Shown here piece after piece: positions 18,401-26,913 of a stretch of 64,000 bases of DNA. The stretch spans positions 124,001 through 188,000 of the forward strand of contig NZ_JACJTR010000003.1 of assembly GCF_014698795.1 (NCBI RefSeq), given 5' to 3'. Positions within the stretch are counted from its first letter, which is position 1. Every line of letters starts with the position of its first letter. This DNA is from Nostoc sp. FACHB-892 (GTDB lineage Bacteria; Cyanobacteriota; Cyanobacteriia; Cyanobacteriales; Nostocaceae). A program made the position numbers and the translations under genes. Under the pieces are notes generated by a model. That model was not told the origin of the DNA and ran no database searches. It saw only the letters and a list, made by a program, of their open reading frames with translations.

Positions 18401-20245
18401 ATAGTTCGGGGGCGGGTGCTGGGAGCTATAACTTTGGTATCTTCTTCAGCTCGTCGCTACGACACCAAAAGCCTAATGTTAGCTGAGGAATTGGCTCACC
18501 GTGCTGCCATAGCAATTGATAATGCTCGACTCTATACAGAAACACAGCAATCTCAACAAGCTGCTGAACGAGCAGCATCTCGCACTGCCCGTCTGCAAAC
18601 CATTACCGCTGCACTTTCTGAATCTCTCACTCCGGCACAAGTTGCTGAAGTAATTGTAGAGCAAGGTATGGCAGCTTTGGGAGCTAGTTCTGCTTTAGTA
18701 GCACTACTGACTAAAAGCGGCACTGAACTAGAAATTGTCCGTGCAGTAGGTTATCAACAGGAAACGATAGATTCATGGCGTCGATTCTCTATTCATACAT
18801 CCGCACCACTAGCAGAAGCAGTACGAACCAAAAAGCCTATCTGGCAGGAACCAACAGCAACAAGGGTAGCTCGTTACTCACATCTTGCTAAGGAATACGC
18901 CCAGGTTGACTACGGCGCTTGGATTTCGATTCCATTAATCATTGAGGGACGAGCCATAGGTGGAATGTCTCTAGCTTTTGCCGAGATTCAAGAGTTTAGC
19001 CAGGACGATCAAGCCTTTATGCTGGCATTAGCACAGCAGTGCGCTCAAGCAATGGAACGTGCCCGCCTATACGAAGCAGAGCAAACGGCACGGGAAGCAG
19101 CAGAAAACGCTAACCGGATTAAAGACGAGTTTCTAGCAGTGCTTTCTCATGAATTGCGATCGCCACTCAACCCAATTTTAGGATGGTCTAAGCTACTCCA
19201 AACCAAAAAACTTGATGAAAAGACAATCCCTCAAGCGCTGAAGACTATTGAGCGAAATGCTAGGTTACAGGCTCAACTGATTGAAGACTTGCTAGATATC
19301 TCCCGGATTTTACAAGGTAAACTCAGCTTGAATATCTACCCAGTTGATTTGGCATCTGTGATTTCGGCAGCAATGGAAACAGTCAGGCTGTCGGCAGAAG
19401 CTAAGTCAATTGAGATGCACATCAGTCTGGAACCAAATTTAGGGCAAGTTTTGGGTGACTCCGGCCGATTGCAGCAAGTCGTTTGGAACCTGCTTTCAAA
19501 TGCAGTTAAGTTTACACCTGCGGGGGGACGAGTTGACATCCGACTCTCATCATGTCCTAATTCCAATTCCAACTCAGCACTAATTGAAGTCAGCGACACT
19601 GGCAAAGGCATCGATCCTGATTTTCTGCCTTACGTGTTTGAATATTTTCGCCAAGAGAACAGCAGCACCACCAGAAAGTTTGGTGGATTGGGGTTAGGGT
19701 TAGCGATCGTCCGTCACTTAGTCGAACTGCATGGCGGCACAGTCCAGGTAAAAAGCGAGGGCGAAGATCAGGGGGCAACTTTTACTGTAAGACTCCCACT
19801 GCTCCAACATCAATCAGAGGTTAAACAGGACACTAGCGACTCAGAGACATCCTCAAATTTAAATGGTGTCAATATTTTAGTAGTGGATGATGATGCAGAT
19901 ACGCGAGAATTTATTGCCTTCTTGTTAGAGCAATATGGGGCAAATGTGACAGCAGTGGCATCAGCAGATAAAGCACTAGCCGCTTTAAGCCAATCTTTGC
20001 CAGATATACTTTTAAGCGATATAGGGATGCCAGAAGTGGATGGATGTATGTTCATGCGACAGCTGAGAACCCTACCAAAAGAGCAAGGAGGGCAAATTCG
20101 AGCGATCGCACTTACAGCCTATGCTGGAGAAATGAACGCCAAGCAAGTACTTGCAGCCGGATTTGATAAGCATCTTGCCAAACCAGTAGAGCCAGCCGAA
20201 TTAGTAGATGCGATCGCCAACTTGATAGCTGAATCAAGGAAGTAG
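15467..20245 (+). CDS. Multi-PAS/GAF hybrid sensor histidine kinase
   Basis: 1592 residues, soluble, no membrane helix. Order: PAS (about 10-120), GAF (125-270), PAS (330-455), PAS (465-590), PAS (615-725), PAS (735-860), GAF (865-1020), GAF (1040-1200). A HisKA domain follows with phosphoacceptor His1228 in FLAVLSHELRSPLNPILGW. Next are HATPase (about 1330-1450; NLLSNAVKFTPAGG, DTGKGID, GLGLGLAIV) and a receiver (about 1470-1590) with Asp1518 in SDIGMPEVDG. GTG is taken as start because AGGAG lies 8 bases upstream (15454-15458). No GAF domain shows an obvious bilin-binding CH motif, so the stimulus is unknown. It converges on a Ser/Thr kinase gene, with which it overlaps by 12 bases. Confidence 0.94.
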   Translation: MTAEVPATIIPDVEQVLARISDAFVILDHEWRYTYVNDKLAELAGMNKEDFLGRSIWEFPDTVNSLIYTELHRAVAEQVTVNFEYFYPEWHRWLENRVYPSENGVSILITDITERKRSQQLLNAQYAIACILSEATTLVNVSTILRSLCENLGWQAGIFWSVDDEANVLHCMSSWYSSDLEKEAFNQQTIALSEGLPGQIWASGQPVWISEPAQTENYFAAAIGFPIRLDNKILGVIEFFSDQILEPDTNLLQMMSAIATQIGQFIEQQRSSLLLQESEEKYSRIFETSAVSIGEENFPLIKDLIYNLKAQEVTDLRQYLDEQEQVEENLRHSEARYRSLAEASASIVWSAGPWGNVVDDIPTWEAFTGQSPEEYKGWGWVEALHPDDRTSITAIWRQAFFGRSVAVAEYRVLRHDGEYRDMAIRGVPIFDEIGEIREWVGMCVDITARKQAEAEREQLLVLLKTEQTRLIEANVLLDTLFNNAPIGIGLWDEKLRYVRLNDALAEINGLPQEAHIGQTVAEVLPGVDSAIMEAFHHVVETGKSIAQEASGETPAAPGKQRHWSVNYYPIKLPGNVNWVGAICQEITERKQAEAERQQLFEREQVARVEAEAAKEQVTQILESITDGFIAFDSEWRFTYLNHEGSRTLGRSCEELLGKNLWEEFPELAGTSFGQLYQRAVTLGMPLELEDYYPPFDAWFAVRVYPSVTGLSLYFRNINVRKQAEAKLRESEACFRLMAENSTDIISRHTVDGILRYVSPACYTVLGYEPEELIGHHSQELVHPDDLAEIASNYPINADLPDIYTITHRGRHKDGHYIWLEATIRAIRDRQTKEILEMQASSRDITKRKQVEEEQRFIAEASGILAGSLDYETTLTSLTRLAVPEIADWCVVDIICDNQLVRRVAAAHANRAKQKLVEQLQNYSPDLTSREGVAEVISTGKSQITHFISDEQIQAVSRNTNHLKILQELNPTSGMSVPLIVRGRVLGAITLVSSSARRYDTKSLMLAEELAHRAAIAIDNARLYTETQQSQQAAERAASRTARLQTITAALSESLTPAQVAEVIVEQGMAALGASSALVALLTKSGTELEIVRAVGYQQETIDSWRRFSIHTSAPLAEAVRTKKPIWQEPTATRVARYSHLAKEYAQVDYGAWISIPLIIEGRAIGGMSLAFAEIQEFSQDDQAFMLALAQQCAQAMERARLYEAEQTAREAAENANRIKDEFLAVLSHELRSPLNPILGWSKLLQTKKLDEKTIPQALKTIERNARLQAQLIEDLLDISRILQGKLSLNIYPVDLASVISAAMETVRLSAEAKSIEMHISLEPNLGQVLGDSGRLQQVVWNLLSNAVKFTPAGGRVDIRLSSCPNSNSNSALIEVSDTGKGIDPDFLPYVFEYFRQENSSTTRKFGGLGLGLAIVRHLVELHGGTVQVKSEGEDQGATFTVRLPLLQHQSEVKQDTSDSETSSNLNGVNILVVDDDADTREFIAFLLEQYGANVTAVASADKALAALSQSLPDILLSDIGMPEVDGCMFMRQLRTLPKEQGGQIRAIALTAYAGEMNAKQVLAAGFDKHLAKPVEPAELVDAIANLIAESRK

Positions 20246-21610
20246 GCGGTGCTGAAATTGCAAAGCTTTTTCTGGTTCGGGAATTTGGGATGCTAAAATC
20301 TTCACAAATTCTACACGAGAAATTTGCCCAGAAGATTTAACAGCTTTTTGGACTAGAAACTTAGCTATTGGACCAATTAAATCAGCCAATTCCCGCTCAC
20401 ACTGATGCACAAAGCTATCGTTGATTAATTGAGATTCTTGGCTTGGTAAATTATTTGACTTAATTTCAGATTGAGCAGTAACTTCTTGTAATAAAGTAGG
20501 TTTCTCTAGTAAAAACATTGTTTTCTTCTTAAAATCAACTTGTTGATTTCCTCGAAGATGAAGGGCCAATTGACTAATTAGTTCTTCACAGTTTGATGCT
20601 GATGCCGCAATTTGTTTTAATAATCTTGACGCAACGGGACCGACAAATTCTAAAAGAACTGTTTCCAACCGATTGTAATTTTCCGGTGACAGGGCAGAAG
20701 CAAGCGGATACTCAATTGAGTTTTGTTGAAATGAAGCTTGAGGCGGTTGTGTAGAAGATATTGGTTGAAGTGATTGCCTTCCTACTTTAGTATCGAGATG
20801 CTTCAGTACCTGTAGAACTTCAGCCGCAGATTGATAGCGCTGTTTAAAGTGGTGTAGCACCATTTTAGATAGCACAGATGCCAACTCAGAACTGACATTA
20901 GCCTGATGCTGCCAAGAAATTTCTCCTGTATCTGGATCTTCCTCAAAGTTTATAGGATGTAACCCCGTCAGCGATTGAATAGCAATTATGCCCAAGGAAT
21001 AAATATCGCTATTGGGGCGCGGCCTACCTTGCCCCTGTTCTGTAGACATATATCCTGGGGTGCCAATGATAATAGTAGCCCCCGTGCCCCCTAAAAGTGT
21101 AAGCAATTGAGTTTGGACTTGTTTGACTGCGCCAAAGTCAATCAGGACTAACTTGCCGTCTTGTTGCCGCCTGATTATATTATCCGGCTTGATATCTCGA
21201 TGGATAACGTTGTGGCTGTGAATAAATTGCAGAATACCCAACACCTGTTGGAGAAGTTGAATTACTTGATCTTCTGTCCAAGGTTGATTGGGGAACAGTT
21301 CCGCTTTCAGAGTATGTCCTTCAATAAACTCTTGCACTAAAAAGAACTCTTGGTTGTCTTCAAAATAAGCTAAAAGTCGAGGAATCTGGTCATGGTTACC
21401 CAGTTGTTCTAGTGTTTCTGCTTCACTGGTAAATAGCCGTCTAGCAGTTTCGAGAAATTCAGGACTATGAGTGACGGGTTTAAGGTGTTTGACAACGCAT
21501 TTCGGGAAACCTGGCCGATGAGTATCTTGGGCGAGGTAAGCTTGACCGAATCCACCTCCACCTAAGATTTGCAGGACTTGGTAACGTCCGTCTAATAATT
21601 GTCCTAACAT
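20234..21610 (-). CDS. Serine/threonine protein kinase with duplicated C-terminal domain
   Basis: 458 residues. The kinase domain (about 8-270) has LGGGGFGQAYLAQD, CVVKHL, VIHRDIKPDNIIRR, DFGAVK and GTPGYMSTEQ. After a linker, two similar helical segments occur: LLEFVGPVASRLLKQIAASA (about 318-337) and LADLIGPIAKFLVQKAVKSSG (about 415-435). Each is followed by a short helix, resembling the paired C-terminal domains of other cyanobacterial kinases and cyclases. No membrane helix is seen, so it is probably cytoplasmic. Its 3' end overlaps the hybrid histidine kinase gene by 12 bases on the opposite strand. Confidence 0.93.
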   Translation of the reverse strand: MLGQLLDGRYQVLQILGGGGFGQAYLAQDTHRPGFPKCVVKHLKPVTHSPEFLETARRLFTSEAETLEQLGNHDQIPRLLAYFEDNQEFFLVQEFIEGHTLKAELFPNQPWTEDQVIQLLQQVLGILQFIHSHNVIHRDIKPDNIIRRQQDGKLVLIDFGAVKQVQTQLLTLLGGTGATIIIGTPGYMSTEQGQGRPRPNSDIYSLGIIAIQSLTGLHPINFEEDPDTGEISWQHQANVSSELASVLSKMVLHHFKQRYQSAAEVLQVLKHLDTKVGRQSLQPISSTQPPQASFQQNSIEYPLASALSPENYNRLETVLLEFVGPVASRLLKQIAASASNCEELISQLALHLRGNQQVDFKKKTMFLLEKPTLLQEVTAQSEIKSNNLPSQESQLINDSFVHQCERELADLIGPIAKFLVQKAVKSSGQISRVEFVKILASQIPEPEKALQFQHRLLP

Positions 21611-21869
21611 TATGTCACAAGCCTTAAGTCCTCAAATTAATCTTGGCACAACTACCAGCTTTGACAAGGTTTCTTGAGAAAGAAAGTAGGTAGGTAGTGC
21701 TGAAATTACAAGGTTTTTTTGAGGATTGTACTACAAGTTTATAAGTCAAAATTGTTATGAAATAAGCTCTTTAGAGATTTTAAATGGTTGCTCTATTTAC
21801 GCCGTGGTGTACTAGTTTATAGCGGTTTCCAGGTACAGAATAAATAATTAACCATAGATCAACACAGTA

Positions 21870-21896
21870 GGGGCGCACAGATGAGATGTGTGCCCC
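21870..21896. terminator. Hairpin downstream of the alpha/beta-hydrolase gene
   Basis: GGGGCGCACA and TGTGTGCCCC pair over ten positions (one G-U) around a 7-base loop, 12 bases past the hydrolase stop codon on the minus strand. It lacks a strong U tract on that strand, so it may be a transcript-end hairpin or a dispersed repeat. Confidence 0.45.
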
Positions 21897-21907
21897 TTAT
21901 CTAGTAC

Positions 21908-22804
21908 CTAATTAAGCAAAGGCAAAAATTGGCGAATTAACCCAATTGTAACTGCTGGTAACTCTAACTGCGGTGTTAATCCCACATCTTCCAACTGTTG
22001 AAAAAATCGGATCGCTTGCGGATTCATTTCGGCAAGGCGACGACCAATTGAGGGGCCTGTAAATTCGGATCTTCGTCCCCAAATAATGGCGGTGGGAACG
22101 GTTAACTGTTGAATATAAAGGGATAAATCAAAGCATAAATCGCCACGCACAAATGACAGTGCTGCATACTCAGCATTAGGCTGTTGGGCGGATTGTAAAT
22201 AAGCATCTACAATTTCTTGATACACTCGATTAGACTGAGCAAATTGGCGTTGCTCTAAGAAACTGCGAATACCCCCACTGGTAGCGACCCCAGTGCTGTA
22301 AAGTAAACGGTCAACAACGGGAACGCTGATTAACTGGGCAAAAAAACTACGGGAGTAGTCTTCGCCAAAGTCTGAAAGCCCGGCAGGGGTAGTGAGAATT
22401 AAAGACTTGAATAAATCAGGATGATCTGCTGCTACTCGAATTGTAAAGGCTGCGGTCAATGAAGAAGCGATCGCAGTTACTGGCCCGGTACAAGTCTGCT
22501 CGAAAAACTCCCGAATAGTGGTTAAATAATCCTCAATCTTATAACTCCGTGCTGGATGCTCAGATTTACCCCAACCGATTAAATCGGGTGCAATGACCCG
22601 ATATTCAGCAGCAAAAGCCGGATACACTTTCGACCACTCATAAGCAGAAGATCCACCACCAAAGCCGTGCAAGAACACCAAAGTTTCTCGATCATCTTTG
22701 GCAGTTACATTGCCCTGCCAAGGTGAGCCAGTGGCAGTATAGTATACCATTCTACCTAGTGAGGTATTTATGGAACGTTGTTCAAATCCTAGTGGTTGAA
22801 ACAT
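21908..22804 (-). CDS. Alpha/beta-hydrolase fold protein with degenerate catalytic triad
   Basis: 298 residues with a clear fold: oxyanion region FLHGFGGGSSAYEW (44-57) and VIAPDLIGWGKSEHP (70-84). The nucleophile elbow reads AIASSLTAA, so Ser115 is present but the G-x-S-x-G glycines are replaced. The usual acid position in IIWGRRSEF is Ser246. The segment that normally reads GHxPxxExP is VGLTPQLELP, with Leu276 in place of the catalytic His. The family is usually annotated as hydrolase. From the sequence this member is likely a pseudoenzyme or uses a different mechanism. Confidence 0.88.
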   Translation of the reverse strand: MFQPLGFEQRSINTSLGRMVYYTATGSPWQGNVTAKDDRETLVFLHGFGGGSSAYEWSKVYPAFAAEYRVIAPDLIGWGKSEHPARSYKIEDYLTTIREFFEQTCTGPVTAIASSLTAAFTIRVAADHPDLFKSLILTTPAGLSDFGEDYSRSFFAQLISVPVVDRLLYSTGVATSGGIRSFLEQRQFAQSNRVYQEIVDAYLQSAQQPNAEYAALSFVRGDLCFDLSLYIQQLTVPTAIIWGRRSEFTGPSIGRRLAEMNPQAIRFFQQLEDVGLTPQLELPAVTIGLIRQFLPLLN

Positions 22805-23320
22805 AAGTATTTTTTTTGACTGTAGTAATTAGTTGGCACAAGTAACAGAATAGACCTGTGGACGTGAAGGCACAGGGAGAGTCTTTGATAATTTCTTCAC
22901 GTCACCGTGTCTTCTTTATTCACTCCAGAATACTTACCTATTTAGTTCAAACTCCCCACTGATTGTTATTATCGGCGAACCAATCACTCTAAGACTTCCC
23001 GCTACTGTCAGATTAAGTAGATATAAAATTACTGAATTACTTGTAAAGATTTGGTGATCTTTTTTCATCATAAAAAGCAACTTAGGTTGAAATTACTGTT
23101 ATACAAGGGTTTTTCGTGGTAGCGAGTATCACTAAAGCGTGAATCAAACATAAGTTTTTATGGTAGTCTATCAAGAAACTCATAAAGAATTTTGAGCATC
23201 AAGAAGATTCAAAATGCTCATTTTAAGAAGCTATTAATTCTAGTTTTATATGTAGAAATAGTAGCTTTTGATGTATTAATAAATTTGATTATTATCTAGG
23301 TAATGGTAAGGCGGAATGTC
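22805..23320. other. Divergent intergenic region with a 9-bp inverted repeat
   Basis: 516 bases between divergent genes. GACGTGAAG (22861-22869) is perfectly inverted at 22895-22903, 57 bases upstream of the hydrolase start. It could be an operator or a leader hairpin. The rest is AT-rich with no recognisable gene. Confidence 0.5.
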
Positions 23321-23905
23321 ATGGTGAAGCAGGCGACTCTTCAATCAAATAAACTAACAACGATTGAAGACGCTAAATTTGCGCTTGACAAATTTAATAT
23401 ACAAAATGAAATGAAAGCTTCAGTTTGGGGGGATCAGGTCGAGTCAGCTATTGACGCCGCCAGAGTGACTGTACCTACTTGTATTTGTTTAGACTTAGAA
23501 GATTTGAAGTGTTTTGAACCAGTAGAGTGCCAGTATGAACGCTGGGGAGTAATTTTTCACAATTCTATAGCAATACAGCCATCAAATCCAGCATTTCCAA
23601 CCTATTCGGGGCTTATTGTCTTAATGGCAGCACCCAAAAGCGGATTTTTAGAAGCTACTTTCTTGCATCCGGTTAGCTCGGTTAGCGCCTTTGTCACTAG
23701 TTCCCAACGCCTAGTGCTTTCCGCCTACGATCGCGATCGCCAACTCCTCGCTCAAGCTGTACTACCAAGTGCTAATCTTGCCAATTCAGACTCGGCAATT
23801 TCCCCCAATACATTATTATCTATAAGTGTGAATAACATCTACAGTGTTACCTTCTGTGCTTTTGATGGTCAATTTACTCTTGATAATTTTCGTTTTTGTG
23901 TTTAA
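23321..23905 (+). CDS. Conserved-looking protein of unknown function
   Basis: 194 residues from the ATG at 23321, chosen because AAGGCGG lies about 7 bases upstream. An ATG at 23303 would add six residues (MVRRNV) with a poor ribosome-binding site. The protein has no signal peptide or membrane helix. The C-terminal two thirds (GLIVLMAAPKSGFLEATFLHP, SVSAFVTSSQRLVLSAYD, NNIYSVTFCAFDGQFTLDNF) alternate hydrophobic and polar residues, as in a beta-sandwich of the jelly-roll/carbohydrate-binding kind. I do not recognise a family with certainty. Confidence 0.7.
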   Translation: MVKQATLQSNKLTTIEDAKFALDKFNIQNEMKASVWGDQVESAIDAARVTVPTCICLDLEDLKCFEPVECQYERWGVIFHNSIAIQPSNPAFPTYSGLIVLMAAPKSGFLEATFLHPVSSVSAFVTSSQRLVLSAYDRDRQLLAQAVLPSANLANSDSAISPNTLLSISVNNIYSVTFCAFDGQFTLDNFRFCV

Positions 23906-24084
23906 AAAGCCTTTATGCCCTTGCTCTGAGCCATTTAAAATGCTATCTTGATTTCCGCCGTGCTGTACTAATCTACTATAGTGTCCTTGAAAACCGGGCA
24001 TCTTGTAGTTTGGGTCTTCACCCTTTCTTCATCTCTAGTAAAACTTATACAATAAGTAATTTCGTAATCAAGTAGGTAAATACT

Positions 24085-24882
24085 GTGGCACAGGCTTCGT
24101 CTTCTTGGCAGCAATTAATCAACCAGATCCCCAACTGGGACTGGTCGCTTCCAAAGTTCAAGACAAAGGGAGCTACAAAGCAGCAAACATTTAAGCGTTT
24201 CTCTGGGTCTGGAGGCTTTCTTGGGTTCCTAACAATCTTCATCGCCATGTTGTTGTGGAACTGGATGCTGCTATTGGCTCTCTTAATCGGCGTTGGAATA
24301 ATGGTATTGGTTTACTCAATGCAAGAGTGGGACTGGCAATTACACTGGTCTAAGATACATAAGTTCTTAAACAGTTCAAATCGTCGGTTAGCCTTAGCGG
24401 TTGTCAGTGGTGGTGTTGCTACTGTCAGTACTTACATGGCCGCTGCAATTTGGGTTGACTCTCACAGTTCCTGGATTGCTGCTGGTGCTATTTTGCAAGG
24501 CGTGGGAACACTATTAACTTTAATTTTATTGGTCTGGCAAATTGTCAACTTCTATGGAAATCAAGAAGAAGACCACCTCGATCAGTTGCTAGCAAATTTA
24601 ACCGAAAAAGATCCATTGAAGCGGTTGATTGCCCTACGTCAACTAACTAAATTCATTAGCCGTAAGCGAGTTGATTCTTCAGTGCAGCAAGATGTTGTCG
24701 AATGCTTGCAACTCCTACTCAGCCGAGAGGAGGAAGTTGGGATCAGAGAGGCAGCTTTTAAAACTTTACAAGCCTGCGATGACCTCCGGTCGGTCAAAGA
24801 CCATCGCCCACAAGTGCTACCCCCCAAAACACCAGCAACTTTCATACCCGTATCAGCAAAAGTCAAACACCACGTCTATTAG
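24085..24882 (+). CDS. Membrane protein with HEAT/ARM-like C-terminal region
   Basis: 265 residues from a GTG start. Four hydrophobic segments occur in two pairs: GFLGFLTIFIAMLLWNW with LLLALLIGVGIMVLVY (about 45-85), and ALAVVSGGVATVSTYMAAAIW with GAILQGVGTLLTLILLVWQIV (about 105-155). A cytoplasmic helical part (about 160-240; DPLKRLIALRQLTKFI, VVECLQLLLSREEEVGIREAAFKTL) resembles HEAT/armadillo repeats. Proteins like this are widespread in cyanobacteria without an assigned role. It converges on ftsE through a 14-bp hairpin. Confidence 0.8.
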   Translation: MAQASSSWQQLINQIPNWDWSLPKFKTKGATKQQTFKRFSGSGGFLGFLTIFIAMLLWNWMLLLALLIGVGIMVLVYSMQEWDWQLHWSKIHKFLNSSNRRLALAVVSGGVATVSTYMAAAIWVDSHSSWIAAGAILQGVGTLLTLILLVWQIVNFYGNQEEDHLDQLLANLTEKDPLKRLIALRQLTKFISRKRVDSSVQQDVVECLQLLLSREEEVGIREAAFKTLQACDDLRSVKDHRPQVLPPKTPATFIPVSAKVKHHVY

Positions 24883-24947
24883 TTATTGGTCATTTGTCCT
24901 TTGCAAATGACAAATGACCAATGACTAATGACTAATGACCAATAACT
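24881..24947. terminator. Hairpin repeat between convergent genes
   Basis: AGTTATTGGTCATT (24881-24894) is perfectly inverted at 24934-24947, and the interior holds catttgtc/gacaaatg pairs. The hairpin begins inside the stop codon of the upstream gene and ends at the ftsE stop codon, so it can serve both transcripts. It belongs to the common cyanobacterial aatgactaatgac repeat class. Confidence 0.65.
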
Positions 24948-25692
24948 ATTTTCGAGACAACTGTCCATTCCGAACTTGCACTACCGGATGATTGCATCGC
25001 CGCACCAACTGTTCATCGTGGGTAGTAACAATTACTGTAGCCCCAAAGGAATTTAACTTCTGGAGAATCTGGATCACTTGCCAGGAATTATCTGGATCAA
25101 GATTTCCAGTAGGCTCATCCGCCAGTAACAGTGGTGGTGTACCAACGATCGCACGGGCAATACTCACTCGCTGTTGCTCTCCCCCAGACAACTGATCTGG
25201 AAAGCAGTCAGCTTTACTCAGCAAACCTACCAGCTTTAAAGTTGGTTCTAAACGTCGTTGAATTTCTTTACGGGTATAACCTTGAGCTTGCAGCACAAAA
25301 GTCACATTTTCCGCTACTGTGCGTTGGGTAATTAATTTGTAGTCTTGAAACACAATACCAATCCGTCGCCGGAATAATGACAAGCGATCGCCCCGTAAAC
25401 CCGCTACATTAGATCCATCAATAATTACTTTTCCCTGTGTGGGCAACTCCTGGCCATACAGCAGTTTCAAAAGCGTTGATTTACCAGAACCACTTGGCCC
25501 GGTGATAAACAGAAATTCTCCCTTTTTTACCTCAAGGTTCGCATTCAACAAGGCATGACTGCCGTTAGTATAGGTTTTGGTTACAGATTGTAATTGCACC
25601 TTTACACTAGTATTGCTACCGTGCTGTTGAGTTTCACCGTCCTCTCTATGAACGGAAAAGTCTTTCTTAGCTTGAGTTGTTAATACTGGCAT
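24946..25692 (-). CDS. ftsE: Cell-division ATP-binding protein FtsE
   Basis: 248 residues, single ABC ATPase domain: Walker A GPSGSGKST, Q loop FQDYKLI, signature LSGGEQQR, Walker B LLLADEPTGNLDP, H loop THDEQLV. The match to FtsE rather than LolD rests on the GSHALLNANLEVKKGEFLFITGPSG and QRTVAENV segments. An N-terminal extension of about 30 residues is polar. FtsEX couples ATP hydrolysis to peptidoglycan hydrolase activation at the septum. No ftsX is adjacent in this window. Confidence 0.9.
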   Translation of the reverse strand: MPVLTTQAKKDFSVHREDGETQQHGSNTSVKVQLQSVTKTYTNGSHALLNANLEVKKGEFLFITGPSGSGKSTLLKLLYGQELPTQGKVIIDGSNVAGLRGDRLSLFRRRIGIVFQDYKLITQRTVAENVTFVLQAQGYTRKEIQRRLEPTLKLVGLLSKADCFPDQLSGGEQQRVSIARAIVGTPPLLLADEPTGNLDPDNSWQVIQILQKLNSFGATVIVTTHDEQLVRRCNHPVVQVRNGQLSRK

Positions 25693-25764
25693 TGTTAAAT
25701 TTTCCTCATCCCCACAACCAAATAGCTTAATGGCTCAGATTTGATATTCTCCCCAAAATAAGGA

Positions 25765-25785
25765 TTCCCAGGTTTCGCCTGGGAA
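25765..25785 (-). terminator. Probable intrinsic terminator of the WecG-like gene
   Basis: Perfect 8-bp stem TTCCCAGG/CCTGGGAA with a 5-base loop, about 65 bases past the glycosyltransferase stop. On the minus strand it is followed by a short T-rich stretch (ccttatttt). Confidence 0.55.
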
Positions 25786-25850
25786 TTGAAAATTCAACAA
25801 AGACAATTTAAATTTTTTGAATACTAACTAAGTAATAGCACCCAGCACTC

Positions 25851-26606
25851 TTAACTAATAGCACCCCTTGCTGTCAAACGATAAACAAACGCTTTCACAG
25901 CAAACGCTGGCAAAGCCAACATCCGCCGCCAACGCCAAGGTTCTTGATAAAGCCGATACAACCATTCCAAATTATTATTTCCTAACCAAGCTGGGGCGCG
26001 AGTTTTAGTTCCCGACCAAATATCAAAACTACCACCAACGCCAATCCAAACTGCTTGAGGGCACAAATGGCGGTTTTCGGCAATCCATAACTCTTGACGT
26101 GGCACTCCCAAACCGACAAAAATCACTTGGGGCTGCAATTGAGCCAGAGTCTGTTGCAATTGTGCTTCTTCTTCTGGGGAATGGTAGCCTGAGTGAGTGC
26201 CTGCTATACTCAAATCTGGAATTTGCTGCTGCCAAAAATCTGCCGCAGTTGAGGCCACTCCAGGCGCTCCTCCATAGAAAAATACCTTTGCCCCTGTCTT
26301 GTGCTGCCCGATTTCTTCCAAAAGTTTTTCTGCCAATTCAATCCCTGGAAAACGCTGCACTTTTTGCCATAATAGCCACCGCAAATACAGAACAACCCCA
26401 GCTCCATCTGGAATAACTAGTTCAGCATTTTTAATGATGTGAGCCAGGATTTTATTCTGCTCTGCTTGCATAGTCATTTCTGCATTGAGCGTTACTACAT
26501 GAGTTCCTCTACCTGCGCGCAGGCATTCTAACAACCAGCCTGGATAGTTATCCATCACATGAACTGGTATTCCCAACACTGAAAATGCTTGATTGCCTTT
26601 AGACAT
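25851..26606 (-). CDS. WecG/TagA/CpsF family glycosyltransferase
   Basis: 251 residues, GT26 family. Hallmarks are THVVTLNAEMTMQAEQN (36-51), the catalytic-Asp segment VIPDGAGVVLYLRWL (about 84-98), AKVFFYGGAPGVASTAA, and the GLGVPRQELWIAEN signature (about 175-188). Members transfer ManNAc-type sugars to lipid-linked acceptors during cell-surface polysaccharide synthesis, at the inner face of the membrane. A single-gene unit; no polysaccharide cluster surrounds it. Confidence 0.92.
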   Translation of the reverse strand: MSKGNQAFSVLGIPVHVMDNYPGWLLECLRAGRGTHVVTLNAEMTMQAEQNKILAHIIKNAELVIPDGAGVVLYLRWLLWQKVQRFPGIELAEKLLEEIGQHKTGAKVFFYGGAPGVASTAADFWQQQIPDLSIAGTHSGYHSPEEEAQLQQTLAQLQPQVIFVGLGVPRQELWIAENRHLCPQAVWIGVGGSFDIWSGTKTRAPAWLGNNNLEWLYRLYQEPWRWRRMLALPAFAVKAFVYRLTARGAIS

Positions 26607-26913
26607 AGCCTATTCTGGATTAACCTCACACGAGATTTCCTTGAATGTTAAGTTTATCAAATTTTTTATATTAGAACTTAAGCATGAGAGATTCCCATTG
26701 CCCTGCAACAATAGAAAGCATAACTAATTAGTCTTGGGCTGAAACAGTTCAAATTTTATTGTTGAAGTGTAATATTCACCAAGTATAAAACACTCAACTC
26801 ACAACTCTGGTTCCGGGAACAGAAGCCTCCACTATACTGCTTGCAGTTAGTGTGGGAATATGTCACGAAACTCGACTTTCTGGTTAAGGTAGTGTAACGG
26901 GCTGAAGTTGGCT
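26607..26913. other. Divergent intergenic region
   Basis: About 300 AT-rich bases between the divergent glycosyltransferase and NarL-regulator genes, expected to hold both promoters. No repeat or defined operator was recognised. Confidence 0.5.
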
